Below are positions 26,575 to 39,008 of a DNA stretch of 64,000 nucleotides, piece after piece. The notes under the pieces were generated by a model. The model did not search any database, was not told the origin of the DNA, and saw only the letters and a list, made by a program, of their open reading frames with translations. The DNA comes from Pycnopodia helianthoides (lineage: Eukaryota; Echinodermata; Asteroidea; Forcipulatida; Asteriidae), in assembly GCA_032158295.1 (NCBI GenBank), contig CM063264.1, positions 372,001-436,000 on the forward strand, given 5' to 3'. Position 1 is the stretch's first letter, and the number at the start of each line of letters is the position of its first letter. The position numbers and the translations under genes are program-made.

Positions 26575-27051
26575 CTTCTAGTTCCATCCCACTTGGTTCG
26601 GCCATGTCTCAAGATGTCGCCATCCGTTATCATCACCTGCACCACTCGCCAGACACATGATATCCCCAGACAGTTTGCAAACACTTGCAAACATATCCGA
26701 ACAGATCAATAACTCTATTCCCCATCCTAAAAGTCAATGGTATTGAATGTACAAGATGACGGTTTCACTACAAGACACTCTATTTTCATTTTCCTCGCAA
26801 GGTGTGAAGACATCAGTGGTTTCTCATCGGGGCTGAATTGTTTCTGAAAGACTTTCTCCTTCCACTCAAAATAAAAAATAAACACAAACAACAAACAAAC
26901 AATCCACCCACCAATCAACGTCAATGATAACAATTAGTCTTCAAATCCCGTAGTGACAATAAATTGCTATTTTTAATATGAATGGTTCAGTGATATTTTC
27001 AGCCCGAGAAACAGCAAACTTTCCAACCCGGTTTATCTAAAAACAAGTTAT

Positions 27052-27449
27052 TTAAGACACTGTACACCTTTGGTAATTGTCAAAGACACTTGGTGTATCT
27101 CAACATTATGCACAAAATAACAAACCTGTGAAAATTTGAACTCAATAATTGGTCGTCGAAGTTGCGAGATAATAATGGAAGAAAAAACACCCTTGTCCAT
27201 GTTGTCACACGAAGTTGTGTGCTTTCAGATGCTTGATTTCGATTTCGAGACCTCACGCATGAGGTCTCAAAATCAATTCAAATATTTTACTGAGAAATTA
27301 CTTCTTTCTCAAAAACTATACGTTACTTCAGAGGGAGCCGTTTCTCACAACGTTTTATACTATCAACAGCTCTCCATTGCTCTTTACCAAGTAAGTTTTT
27401 ATGCTAACAATTATTTTGAGTAATTACCAATAGTGTCCAGTGCCTTTAA
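27052..27449 (-). mobile_element. TTAA MITE, family B, copy B2
   Basis: Inverted relative to B1 and of similar length. The central hairpin is GAGACCTCACGCATGAGGTCTC. The 95-codon open frame inside is antisense-equivalent to one in B1 and is a property of the repeat, not a gene. Confidence 0.85.
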
Positions 27450-27838
27450 AGGAACATTACAGAATTGGTTTTTGCTAACAAAACAGTTGCTGGCAGTGTA
27501 AGCACTTTATGTAATCCACCATATACATAAACTGACAAACCTGTAGAAGTTTGAGATCGATCGGTCATCTGGGTCACGAGAAAATAGTGAAAAACCGATT
27601 ACACATTTTGCATGAAATCATATAGTTCAACAAATGAATAAAACGCTCACTGAGCGATAAACTCCAATCGGAAAATTACTTTATTCATTTCTCATCAAAT
27701 ATGGCATTTCAGACAGAAATATTTCAAGGGATGTTTTCTACTATCATCATCATTAGACCATGTAAGTTTTATGTAAATCTGTGATCAAAAAGTATTTTTA
27801 CAAGTTTTTTTCTTACCAATTCTGTAATGTTCCTTTAA
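27446..27838 (-). mobile_element. TTAA MITE, family A, copy A4, abutting a B copy
   Basis: Full length. Its left TTAA (27446..27449) is also the right TTAA of the B copy at 27052..27449, so the two elements share one tetranucleotide. Confidence 0.9.
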
Positions 27839-28612
27839 CAAAGATGTTTACGACATTTCGCTGGGCACACTAGCGCTTCATGTTTTTCTCCCCGCGCTCA
27901 TCAAAAGCTCATCTGAAACACAAAATGTGTACTCTGCAGTTTCTTTGTATGCGCTGGGGGTTTAGACTGGGTAAGGCGACACAAATAAATTAAAAGAAAA
28001 CATAATAAGGTTTTTAACTTGAAAACGTTATCAGGTCAACAATCTCGACGTCCCTGTAGTTTCATCCCGGTCTCTGCCCCGTTACCTTATCCCCCTTTTG
28101 ACACACAATTAGAATCGACGTTTTTCGTTACCATGGAAACCACGTACAGGACAATACCCTTGAGTGGTCTGTTCGAGCCTTAGAAAGTCAAGTTTCTGCC
28201 ACGTCGGAATAAAAGGTAATTTTTGAAAGCAATATTTTGCCGAGAAGGTGATCAAAATATGTCATCATGACTAATGCAATAAACAGAAGTGATAAAAGTA
28301 AATTGAGAATATGAAAAATAAAATCACAGCGATCTTCTGATATGAAATTTATGGATTTAACCTTTTAACAAGTCTCCTCAGAGTCAGATTTCAACAATCC
28401 GACTGAAATACTCTGACAGCAATAATGGATGGCTTGTTTGTCAATAATGTAATCAACGGTTTACTTAAAAGTGACAACAGTTTTTGAACCAAAATGGTTT
28501 TTGAAACATTATAAACTTTTTTAAACGTCACTTAGTTTTAATTTCCCGATTCTGAAAATCGAGATTTAAAAACATTGATATTCTGAATGACAACTGTAAG
28601 AAATCGCGAGTG

Positions 28613-28996
28613 TTAAAGGAACATTACAGAATTGGTTTTTGCTAACAAAACAGTTGCTGGCATTGTAAGCACTTTATGTAATCCACCATATACATAAACG
28701 GACAAACCTGTAGAAGTTTAAGATCGATCGGCCATCTGGGTCACAAGAAAATAGTGAAAAACCGATTACACATTTGCATGAAATCATATAGATTCAACAA
28801 ATGAATAAAACGCTCACTGAGCGATAAACTCCAATCGGAAAATTAGTTTATTCATTTCTCATCAAATATGGCATTTCAGACAGAAATATTTCAAGGGATG
28901 TTTTCTACTATCATCATCATTAGACCGTGTAAGTTTTATGTAAATCTGTTATCAGAAGTATATTTTACAATTACCAATTCTGTAATGTTCCTTTAA
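28613..28996 (-). mobile_element. TTAA MITE, family A, copy A5, abutting a C copy
   Basis: Full length with a small deletion near the right TIR. Its terminal TTAA (28993..28996) is shared with the adjoining C element. Confidence 0.9.
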
Positions 28997-29322
28997 AGGC
29001 CCTGTACACTATTGGTAAGATCGAAAAACAAAATGTTCACAGATTCACACATAACTTACATGATTTAAAGTAAGTAATCGTAGAAAGGGTTCCTTAAAAT
29101 ATTTCTGCCTAAAATGCTATCGTTTCTGAGAAACGAGTAAAACAATAGTAATTATCGCGCGCGATAATTTGAAAAAAACAGAAAACACATAAGATCTCTT
29201 TTCACTTTTTTCTCGTGACCCCGATGACCAATTGAGCTCAAACTTTCACAGGGCTGTTTGTTCATGCATATGTTTAATCACACAAATTTTGAGCTGTTAC
29301 CAAAAGTGTACAATACCTTTAA
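28993..29322 (+). mobile_element. TTAA MITE, family C, copy C1
   Basis: TIRs are AGGCCCTGTACACTATTGG and inverted CCAAAAGTGTACAATACCT. The centre is the palindrome TTATCGCGCGCGATAA. It adjoins A5. Confidence 0.88.
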
Positions 29323-29879
29323 ACAAAAAACAACGAATACAGACATACTGACAAAGAAAGCAAAAAAAATACCACTCATTGGCAATGTAACGCACCTGAC
29401 TTGAAATTGAAATTGAAATAAAAAGTAACACGGTAAAGTAGATCTATATTTGATGTAGGCCTACCTATTTCATAAAAAATATGAACAAATTGCTATATAA
29501 TTTATAAAAAGATCTTTTATCCAAAAGCCATCTCCCTCTGGATCGTGACACGACGTGCAAATTGTGCAGACATAAAAGTACATTATACCATCGTCTTCAT
29601 ATTTCTGAAAGAGAATTTTGAAGTCGAGTTTCAGACTCGATGGAAATATAATCCGTGTGTTGTCCCATTGGGAAATAGTCAGTTAAATTATTTAAGATCG
29701 ATCCCAGTCTACTCTTGTCGCACCGGGCAACAACGTACGTGCAAATCTGAGGCCATGCTAAAAGTAAATTTTGTTTAAGGGGCCGGGGTTCAACGCCCTA
29801 TGTAAAAATAGTTTGGAGTAAACAATTTTGTACAGAATATAGTGACGAGACAGGTGAGGAAGCTACCGATCATGGTATG

Positions 29880-30028
29880 TTAGGCTGTGTCGTCCGAATT
29901 GGTGGCTATATACAGCTACGGCTACGGCTGGATCGCCGCGTCATCGTGCGTTGAAGGTCCGTAGCAACACCCTTAGCAACAGTGAGTCGTAGCCGTAGCT
30001 GTAGCCGCCAATTCGGATACGGCTTTAT
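29880..30028. mobile_element. Short TIR element (about 150 bp), copy 1
   Basis: CGTCCGAATTGGTGGCTATA and CAGCTACGGCTACGGCTG at the left are inverted as GTCGTAGCCGTAGCTGTAGC and CCAATTCGGATACGGC at the right. The interior is GTAGCAACACCCTTAGCAAC. Confidence 0.75.
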
Positions 30029-30259
30029 TGATAACGAGACTTTACAACGAGGCTGGTTTCCAAATTAGATGCGGTACCCGTCCTTACTGCGTTAACTTCA
30101 CCGGAGATCGTCAGGGAAGCATACTTGCAAACTGCAACGACATCCCATATTCAAATGACATGAAATGAAAATGACATCTTATGTCGCCATCTTGTTTTTG
30201 CCTCGTTCCTATATCAAGACTCCAAGACGAACCTTTACCCCCAATTGATCTAATGAGCA

Positions 30260-30649
30260 TTACTTATACATTTTTGTCTTTTTTTTTAGCAATATAGGGT
30301 TGTTTTTGACATAAACTTCTAGAAACATTTCCCCCAACTTTTCTTGTTCTTGGCGATTCCTCTTTCCTGCCGCCGCATACAAGCCTAGCTGTAAATTGTC
30401 CCAATTGTAATTGTTTTTAACCAATCTCCCCGTTTGTTCTGGGTTAGGTTTTGTTTTTCGGAGGAAGAGGCAGGCCCGTTGAGCCACCCCCTGGTTTCGC
30501 CACTGTATGTTTCTCCAAGCTATAGGCTCCGGCACGGCAACAAAATTCAGACAAATAAACCGACAGACTGACCAACGGCACTCCACGAGCCTCACCCGTG
30601 AAACAGAGCGTTCTTCCTCACAACTCCCTGGTGTGTCCCGGTGATGCAA
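30260..30649 (-). CDS. Candidate ORF of 129 codons, unrecognised
   Basis: An open minus-strand frame directly 3' of the previous ORF, with a charged C-terminal half (around NRQEQEKLGEMFLEV). Part of its 5' half lies in the phrase AGTGGCGAAACCAGGGGG, a word I associate with transposon ends, so it may be transposon-derived or fortuitous. Confidence 0.12.
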   Translation of the reverse strand: MHHRDTPGSCEEERSVSRVRLVECRWSVCRFICLNFVAVPEPIAWRNIQWRNQGVAQRACLFLRKTKPNPEQTGRLVKNNYNWDNLQLGLYAAAGKRNRQEQEKLGEMFLEVYVKNNPILLKKKTKMYK

Positions 30650-30683
30650 ATGGAACGATTCTATAGAAATCTCGGATTTTGAT

Positions 30684-30872
30684 CTAGTTCCGGGGGCTTT
30701 TTTTCTTATATCTCGACATCAACTCCTCACGGGATAGCCGATACGCGTATCCATTGTGTCGTCCCGGACTCTCGTGCGGACAGGCCCCTTGGGGGTTGCT
30801 AATAACGGGGACCCATCGCCCGGGAATCGCGCCTTTACACGGTATACACTCAGCAGCAATCTCTTCCCTCAT
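30684..30872 (-). CDS. Candidate small ORF in a GC-rich segment (62 codons)
   Basis: The frame begins M-R-E-E-I-A-A-E-C-I-P-C-K-G and has three Cys and a Gly/Pro-rich middle. A GTGAGG donor-like site lies inside it. The GC content and CpG density around 30.5-30.9 kb exceed the surroundings, consistent with a first exon or promoter region. No family is recognised. Confidence 0.15.
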   Translation of the reverse strand: MREEIAAECIPCKGAIPGRWVPVISNPQGACPHESPGRHNGYAYRLSREELMSRYKKKSPRN

Positions 30873-33165
30873 ATCGGAGTGTCAGCCCGCCAGGCAAAAG
30901 CGCATTATCTTATACATTCTTTTTTTTCCTCATGACAGATTGCAACGACTTACAACAACTATGATTCTAAGAGACGGGGAAAAAATGTATAACTTTTTTT
31001 GTCCATGTTATATGAAAGGCCGTAAGATATTGAAATCACATTAACGGGGGAAATGAGACAGCTTATCTCTCATCTTAGATGAAGCTAATTGAACCCCCAC
31101 TTAACTTCATCGGCGGAATAAGAATAAAGAATCCAAACTTCGACACGGAGATTTAAAATTGAACACCATCCACCTGTCCATCATGCAGCAATACAGCTAA
31201 CGATAGAATACACGCCAGATCAGAGCAGTATACACTATCACCCCCCCCCCGTTTCATGAAGACTCTAGTTGCAAAATAATTAGTGTATCACAAAACTTAA
31301 TGAATTGACCTTGGAGCCTCTCATTAATCACCGTGGTCACATAATTATACTCTAGATACAAGTATAATCAATTATCAATCGATTTTGCAGTGTAGTATTT
31401 TAAGGTAACGCTTATGGTCTTAAAAACTAGAGGAGTTGTGCTTAGCACTGAGTGGATGAGTGTCTCGGAAACCAATGTAGCGTCATCATCTTTGTAAAGC
31501 ATCTTCACCTCTTTGAAGATCTAAGACCTTAGAGAAAAGGTTAATGGCGCTTTAAAAGACCCATAAGGATAAGTCTGTCCAGCCCTTAGGGTTGCCCATC
31601 TGCGACCATGTATAACTTTCAAAATCTGAAGCTATAAATCGACGACCGGGTCTCTTGTACTTTCCACGCCAGCAAAATACAGTCACCTGTCCGTTTATAC
31701 GTCTAAGGACAACTGTTGGTACACGGATCATTTCAGCCGCTGGTAGACGGAATTTAGTCTCTTGCCCGCGGCTCTATAGAAGCGTCTGCTAGAGTATCAA
31801 AGTTCAACCTTTTATTCTACTTGATGGGATTCTGCAAGCCACGATTTGGTTAAAAATGACTTGAGGAAAGACCACTGAGTAGTTGCCAAACAAGAGACGA
31901 GTGGTTGTAAGGAATTGTCGAGTTACGAGCGAACGGTGGAATGGTTTACAGGAACTCCAAAGGGGACATCCGCGCACTTGGTGGTGCGGCTAATCGCCAT
32001 GTACTTTAGTCTCCTGGGACATACGCTATGTGGCTATGCAGGGGGGCAATGTAGCCGTGGAGTGGATCACTGCTTTCTCTATGCAATAATAGTGAGGTTT
32101 ATTTTATCCGGGGGCGAAAAGTGACTGATGAAAATGAGTGTTGTTAACGTGTCGATTTGGTTGGTAGAGCAGAAGTTGAGGGAAATGAATGGGTGATTTA
32201 TGTTCGACCCCTCGGGTAGTGATTAGCCAAAAAGTAGACTGAGCTATCCTGAATGTTATAAGAGTATTGAGAAGTTTGACTGACGTTGAGAGATTTAGTT
32301 TGTGTTCTCTTTATCCATGGAGATAAAACAAAATCTGCCAGTCTGTCTGTCCCGGCTAGTTCTCTTCATTCTACAACTTTTACTCTTCATCCATAAGTAG
32401 ACAACGAGATGCTAAGAACTTAGGAGATTTAGCGAGATATTACGAGAGTCCTAGCCCGCAGAACTTCCGACGGGAAAAATATTTTCCGAGGCGAAGTTCC
32501 TGCAGTATGTATAATTAAAGTCCAACTTTCGTTACCAGTTGCCAAGCAGGTTGTTTGCAGTTTGTACTTTCATTTACGAAAAATAAAATGACCTTTATTG
32601 CAGTCCTGCGAGGGTTAGACTTCACAATCTCATTATATATAGTACCGTGGTAAAATATTGACATCGATGATCTCACATTTTGTATTCATTCATTCCTTCA
32701 TTTCGGTTTTATTAAAAAATACCAAACAACAAGTCAAGAGACTACAAATATTTAGTTTACCAAGAGTGACATCAACAATAAGTTGAGGATCTTTTTTATC
32801 TAAGTGTAGTGTTGTGGAGCATAAGCTTACAAGCTTACAACAAGTTATTGCATTATACATGAGAATGACGATTGCCAAAAAGTAAGCAAACAACATTTAA
32901 AAAAAATGTTCTGTCTGACTTTAAATTTGTTTGAAGAACACCACCAAGCTTATCAGCGCTGTTCCTCGTGTCCTTTAAACAATGGAATAAAAATGTCCCT
33001 TTCCTTCGCAATAACTCTACACATATTTGTGTATTGTTTTAAAAGAATCACCTAGGAAACCATGCACTTTGATATTCATTTTCCACGACAATATAAATTT
33101 TCAGAATATGAGGATTTGTAGCGAATGCGCAAAGGTTCAGTGAAGCTAATGATGTATCTACTTAC

Positions 33166-33223
33166 CCGTATAATAAGCCAGAATTCGGTAAAGCTGCAGT
33201 GACAGTGCCTTGGGCTGGCTCAT
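33166..33223 (-). CDS. Candidate short first exon with an LYR-like motif
   Basis: An ATG followed by 19 codons and one base, M-S-Q-P-K-A-L-S-L-Q-L-Y-R-I-L-A-Y-Y-T, runs into a strong donor (GTAAGTAG). The L-Q-L-Y-R-I-L segment resembles the start of mitochondrial LYR-motif proteins, which have short first exons and assist Fe-S or respiratory-complex assembly. Only this short stretch supports the idea and no second exon was recognised. An upstream ATG (ATGTCTCAAATTCCG then TAA) would precede it in the same transcript. Confidence 0.25.
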
Positions 33224-33787
33224 TTACGGAATTTGAGACATCTCGTCCCGGACAGGGCCGGGGAGCCTCGGGAAGTAATTCCTGAAATTGGTTCTCTGAA
33301 TGCAGACCGGGAGATCTTGGCAAAGTGGGGGAAGTGATCAAGATTCGTGTTTCTTGTTATGGATAAATAGAACCCCCTGAAGTAAAAAACTGTCCTGCTG
33401 GCTCAATTTGGATAAGTTGACGACATGTAATTTTCCATCGAAGGAACCTTTACTTTTACACCAACAGAGGGCGCTAAAGACACGTATTGTCACGTGGTGT
33501 TCAATGTTTCCCAAGACAATCCTATGCGTTTACCGGTAGATACGGTAGAAATTGGTTAAAACAACCAAGGAGGAATGATGGTACGATATAATTTACCTTT
33601 ACATTTTCAACTCTTTTAGGCTCTGAGTTTCTAATATTTGTCACTACATTGTTTCAACCTGAATAATGGTTGAACACAATAGTTAAGTTCCGTCACAGGT
33701 ACGTTCTTGACAGAATTACCATAAAAATTGCACAAACTGCTAGTTAGTAGTATTGTGGAACATAATATGTGTTTCCGCATGTTTGGC

Positions 33788-34129
33788 TTAAAGGTATTGT
33801 ACACTTTTGGTAACAGCTCAAAATCAGTGTCCACATTTTGTGTGATTAAACATATGCATGAACAAACAAACCTGTGAAAGTTTGAGCTCAATTGGTCATC
33901 GAGGTCACGAGAAAATAGTGAAAAGAGATCTTATGTGTTTTCTGTTTTTTCAAATTATCGCGCGCGATAATTACTATTGTTTTACTCGTTTCTCAGAAAC
34001 GATAGCATTTTAGGCAGAAATATTTTAAGGAACCCTTTCTACCATTACTTACTTTAAATCATGTAAGTTATGTGTGAATCTGTGAACATTGTGTTTTTCG
34101 ATCTTACCAATAGTGTACATGGCCTTTAA
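33788..34129 (-). mobile_element. TTAA MITE, family C, copy C2
   Basis: Full-length inverted copy with the TTATCGCGCGCGATAA core and TTAA on both sides. Confidence 0.88.
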
Positions 34130-35153
34130 CAAGGCGCGGCTTGCTGAAGAAACAATTGGAATGAGCAGTTTGAACCGCCAGTAGAAAGCACTAACAAATT
34201 AGAATGTTACGCGTTATTCACAATATTGCCTTCTGGCCTTTGTTGTGCACGGATTTATGACAGCCTTGGCTTACGCCTTAAGAACCCTGAGACGTATAGC
34301 GTCGACATCTTCCCACATTCATGAGATACACATCTAGTATGAGAATCCTCAAGTGGGGATATATTACGTTGTTCATCACTCCACCAAGGATATTGGAGAC
34401 ACAAAAATACAGAAGACGGAACCAAAATGTTCCCCGATTGCGAACCGTCCTTGAAAAAGGATATCAATATTTAGGATTCTTCAGTATTCGTGTAACTTAA
34501 TAGGGCTTTGCCTGCTTTGTACAGTCTTCAAGTACTACGGGGCCAGTAACACCGGGGCCAGTCTCTTACTTCCAATAGAACCATGTACTAATGACGTCAC
34601 GATTTGTTTGGTGCCTGGGTTCAAGGGCTGTAACTGGGTACTGTATTTCCGACAGTTGAGCAGAGACACAATGGATTCAATTCTTCTGCAACATGGTAAA
34701 CACACTGTGGCGTCATCGTACTTAGGTCTATTGAACAAAGCGACCCGACTTGAAGCTCAATTATAATTCATGAAATTTACCGAATAATCTGCCAACTAAC
34801 AACAGGTCAATCGGAGAGAATTCATCTTGACTTTAATATCACCATCCCCTGAAACTGAGAAACCTGTCACAACAGCAGACAATATCCCGTCTGCTGCATG
34901 CATCAGCCTTGTTAATCTACACCCACCTCTCCAGCCCCAAGGACGTGCTTACAATTACATCACGCCTGACCAAGCCATTCGCTTAATCATCAACTGTGCC
35001 TATTTCTCTTCAAAAAATTCGGTGTTTTTCAAAGAAGTCGTGATCGAACTGACGGTGACGTTCGAATCAATTTAGTTGTTGGGAGGTGGGTAGAGAATAA
35101 TGGAAAACGGCAGGGGGCGCTTGGATCCAAGACTAGGCAATGAGAACGTGGAT

Positions 35154-35495
35154 TTAAAGGCCCTGTACACCATTGGTAAGATCGAAAAACACAATGTTCA
35201 CAGATTCACACATAACTTACATGATTTAAAGTAAGTAATGGTAGAAAGGGTTCCTTAAAATGTTTATGCCTAAAATGCTATCGTTTCTGAGAAACGAGTA
35301 AAACAATAGTCATTATCGCGCGCGATAATTTGAAAAAACAGAAAACACATAAGATCTCTTTTCACTATTTTCTCGTGACCTCGATGACCAATTGAGCTCA
35401 AACTTTCATAGGTTTGTTTGTTCATGCATATGTTTAATCACACAAAATGTGGACACTGATTTTGAGCTGTTACCAAAAGTGTACAATACCTTTAA
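35154..35495 (+). mobile_element. TTAA MITE, family C, copy C3
   Basis: Full length. The right TTAA (35492..35495) is shared with the adjoining E element. Confidence 0.88.
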
Positions 35496-35999
35496 AGGTA
35501 GGGGCATAGTTTGGTAAATACTCCAAAAAATTTATGACCATCAAAACTTAGATGGTAAGAACATAGAGTACTTTTTCTTTCTCTTAAGAAGCACTGCAGC
35601 TGTTGATAGAATAGGCCTATAATATATTTTAAGAAAGGGTTCCCTTCATTGTATGGTTTGGATAATACAATTTTTCACCCAAAAACATTTGAATCTGAGA
35701 AACGATTCATGCGTTGCACGTTTCTCAGAATTCTGAGAGCACGGATCGTTTTCTCAGATTTATGAGAGTTGACTGATGAAAGCGGCCAGAGATGCAGTTG
35801 GTACCCGCTGTCACCTTGCTAAACGTGGATGGATTTGACGAAAAATACCTTGACAATTTGTTGCTGTTTTCTCAACAAGTATAGACACTGTATGCCTATT
35901 CAGCTGAAACATTTTAGGTGTTTTTTATTGTATCTTTTTTTAATAATTTTGCCTAAATCATTACTTTTCAAAAAACTAAGTCTATGACACTATCTTTAA
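35492..35999 (+). mobile_element. TTAA MITE, family E
   Basis: Starts TTAA-AGGTAGGGGCATAGTTTGG and ends with an imperfect inverted match (CTATGACACTATCTTTAA). The interior has a palindromic area of TCTCAGAA/TTCTGAGA words. Single copy in this window. Confidence 0.65.
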
Positions 36000-36755
36000 A
36001 CCTGAATCTACGATACTTCTCCAAAATAAAGCAAAAACATGGACACACTGTAGGTTTTGGGAAAATATCATTCATCAGATTGGCTGTAGACTCTTCCCCA
36101 AAACTTACAAAGACAAATGAGTGGTATCCGTGTACGTGTCCAAGGCTCAGGTAGACAAAGCATTATTGTTGGCTCAGACTTGAATGAAAGTCTATACTTT
36201 CAACGACCGTATCAGATCGGCCAGCGTCTACTTGTCAAAACCGGTTTCATGATTAACACAAAGATATTGTCATATCAAAGATAATGGCTGCCTTTCAAAT
36301 TTACCAATTAGAACTGACCTTGAATTTTACATTAGACTTTGAAATGACGGTATCTTTCTTCCACCATGCGGAGAAGTTGAACCTAATTGTAATCAATGGG
36401 CGAAATCGGACTGGTGTTTGCCCCGTTTTTATTGGCAACTGTAGCAATAGCAACCATTGATTCCAGGCTCACAGCTTGATGTCCTATTTTCACGGGTATT
36501 GTATGTCGCGCTGATAAACTAACCGTAAAAAATTGGACGAGGCGTACACAGCCCCCATGCTGCAAAGATGAATTTATAATTACTAGCGACGAATCGTCCG
36601 TATAAACCAAATTGTGCATGTCAATTAGTGTGGTGTATAGGAGATATTGCATACGACAGGTCAAACTTGCAGCATTTTATATTTATGGCCGAACTGTAAA
36701 TTCTGTCGGTAGGGAAGATGTATTTTCTGTGTTCCGGTAAACCGTAACGCGACTC

Positions 36756-37214
36756 TCATTTTGAATTCCCGTGCGTTGAACAAATCACGTGACACATCAC
36801 TACCACTTTATGCAAAAACAAATGTTTTTTTTTTAATACAAAATAAATCACAGTAGATAAGTAAAAAAGCGGTTGCCATAGCAACAGCTGACCCTGATAA
36901 TAACAATTTTTTACAATGTGACCCTCGATAGATATTGGGAAAAGGCAGAACATTTGGTGGTGATCGAAAGCAGCGTTAAAAATGGAGTAATGATCCATGT
37001 CTTCTCTTAGCCCAATTACGAATTTCCATCCAATTACGCACAATGCGAACTCAATATAGACCAACAGCACACAAAGTATTATAACGCTGGACGGTCTGTG
37101 GCCAAACCATAGAGAAAGGCCCCATTGGGCAAACAGAACCACACTTCCATAATTGAAGCGTCGTTCTGTTTTGACTGACCGTCGAGCGTAACAATCTAAT
37201 GAATCTGCCTTCAT
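36756..37214 (-). CDS. Candidate membrane-protein ORF or exon (152 codons), unrecognised
   Basis: The open frame has three hydrophobic stretches (about residues 38-62, in the SSVIILCVLLVYIEFALCVI area, and near LLLWQPLFYLSTVIYFVL) separated by polar loops, with an N-terminus rich in Arg. It could be an exon of a multi-pass membrane protein. The frame beyond I-E-G-H-I may be intron, since a GTAAAA lies there. No homology is recognised and a chance ORF is possible. Confidence 0.22.
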   Translation of the reverse strand: MKADSLDCYARRSVKTERRFNYGSVVLFAQWGLSLWFGHRPSSVIILCVLLVYIEFALCVIGWKFVIGLREDMDHYSIFNAAFDHHQMFCLFPISIEGHIVKNCYYQGQLLLWQPLFYLSTVIYFVLKKKHLFLHKVVVMCHVICSTHGNSK

Positions 37215-37623
37215 TCACACTCGCTGTTACAGTCGCTTATTAACCACAAAAGTACGTTTCACTTTGTCTGTTTTTCTTTTATTTAGGCTAAAGATGGTCA
37301 AACAACGGCTGGTCTCAAGGTTGAAATGACCTTGGTGAGTAATCACAGGAAACAAGGTCAAGGACAAAAACTGGGACTAGCAGCATCGTGACCAATTTCA
37401 GAAATATTGCTTACCAGAAACAGGTTACCAGCTAACATTCCATAACGTTTACATTGCAGTGACTGGTGCCCCACTATTTTTCCGCTTAGCACAGAAATGT
37501 GTTAAGCAGTATTTTTTTGCTAAACAGCTTTATGAAATTGGGCCCTGTTGATGGAACCTTGGTGAGTCTGTGATGGAAAAAAACCTCTACCTCGTCAGAT
37601 TTGTTGTCATTTTTCAATAAAAC

Positions 37624-37992
37624 TTGAAGGTATTATCCAGGATTGGTAGAGTTGACAAAATAGTTGCTGACATGTGTTCATGTTTTGTGATCAACCAATA
37701 ATGCTATACATAATAACAAACCTGTGAAAATTTGGGCTTAATCCGTTGCTTGAGTCAGGAGAAAATAGTGAAAACCATTCACAATTTTCAGTATGTAAAC
37801 TATGTCCTTAATTTTGGTTGTAACAACCAGAATCATGTTGCATTTTTTTTTTTTTTTAAGGATTTCAGATTTCTTGAATATGACTTCATGGGGAGGGAAA
37901 TATTTCACGAGGTAATTATTATCAAGAACCAGTCCTCGGCGGGTTTAAAAATGATGTTTTGTATCCTTACCAATCCTGTGTAGTACCTTTAA
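37624..37992 (+). mobile_element. TTAA MITE, family F, copy F1
   Basis: Left end AAGGTATTATCCAGGATTGG, right end CCAATCCTGTGTAGTACCTTTAA. The interior includes the CAGGAGAAAATAGTGAAAA block and a poly-T run. Confidence 0.75.
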
Positions 37993-39008
37993 AATGCATA
38001 TAACGATTTAAACAAAATCAAGATCAGCTCTTGAAACCACGTCAAGTGTTTCTTAAAAAACAATCTATACCGAATAAAAAAAGTACACGCTCAGTTCCGG
38101 AATGTGTTTTCATTTTCACTTTAATGTTGCACATTTTGTTGTTTAAAATGGCGGCTGACACAACAACACAGACGGATATCATGCTCTCACGATAATTGCA
38201 GATTGTTTATGCATAATAGTCTTTAAATTACGGAAACATGGACGAGGTAACGCAGATCAGAAAAAGTACAAAAAAAATCAATATAAAACAAGAAATCTTA
38301 CAGAAATAAAGCCCGCTGCACTTTTCTACTTTTATTCAACCGCGTCCAAAACAAACATCACTTGATCGACAAAAGATTGGCTAAACATTGACACAAGTGA
38401 TTTATATCAACAGATGATGTTTACAAAGGAATTCTAGGTCGGGGATTGTGTTTGTACAATCGAGTTTGTATCATTCATGTATCCAGAAATTTGATCTACT
38501 TTAAATTCAATGACTTGGGTGTTCTGGCGCAGAAAGGCATACGAAACGTCCTTCCTTCGTGGGTTAGGCTTTAATGATGTAAACAAAAAAACAGCTGAGG
38601 ACATGCAGTCAGGAAATGACACTATATGAATGTCATATTACCCAGAAAATGTGTTTGTAATTAAGTGCACTGTCACACTCAGGTGTCACATTTTGGTGAC
38701 TTCATTTTGTATTTATATACATTGTTTTTTTATATTTTTTAAACAACACATGAAAACCATTGAATCCACTGATGCAAGAGTTATTGTACAGTATTATATT
38801 TAACAAAAAATGTTAATGAGTTAATCAGTGCTGTGTCAAAGAATAGTAAATACTACAAAAACGAGGAGTTACCTTTTGTTTTCTTTTTTCCATAACGGAG
38901 TAGGCCTATATTAATTATATTGTTATTTTCTATTATTTTTAATACTATTGTTTGGAAACGTGTACAGGTCGCTTTTCAATACAGTGCAATAACGGAATAA
39001 CATTATAC

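Larger units (their letters stand above)
29323..33165. other. No supported gene
   Basis: Holds one short TIR element (29880..30028), two weak ORFs in a GC-rich patch at 30.26-30.87 kb and a C-run at about 31.24 kb. The remainder shows no recognised coding or repeat structure. Confidence 0.35.
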
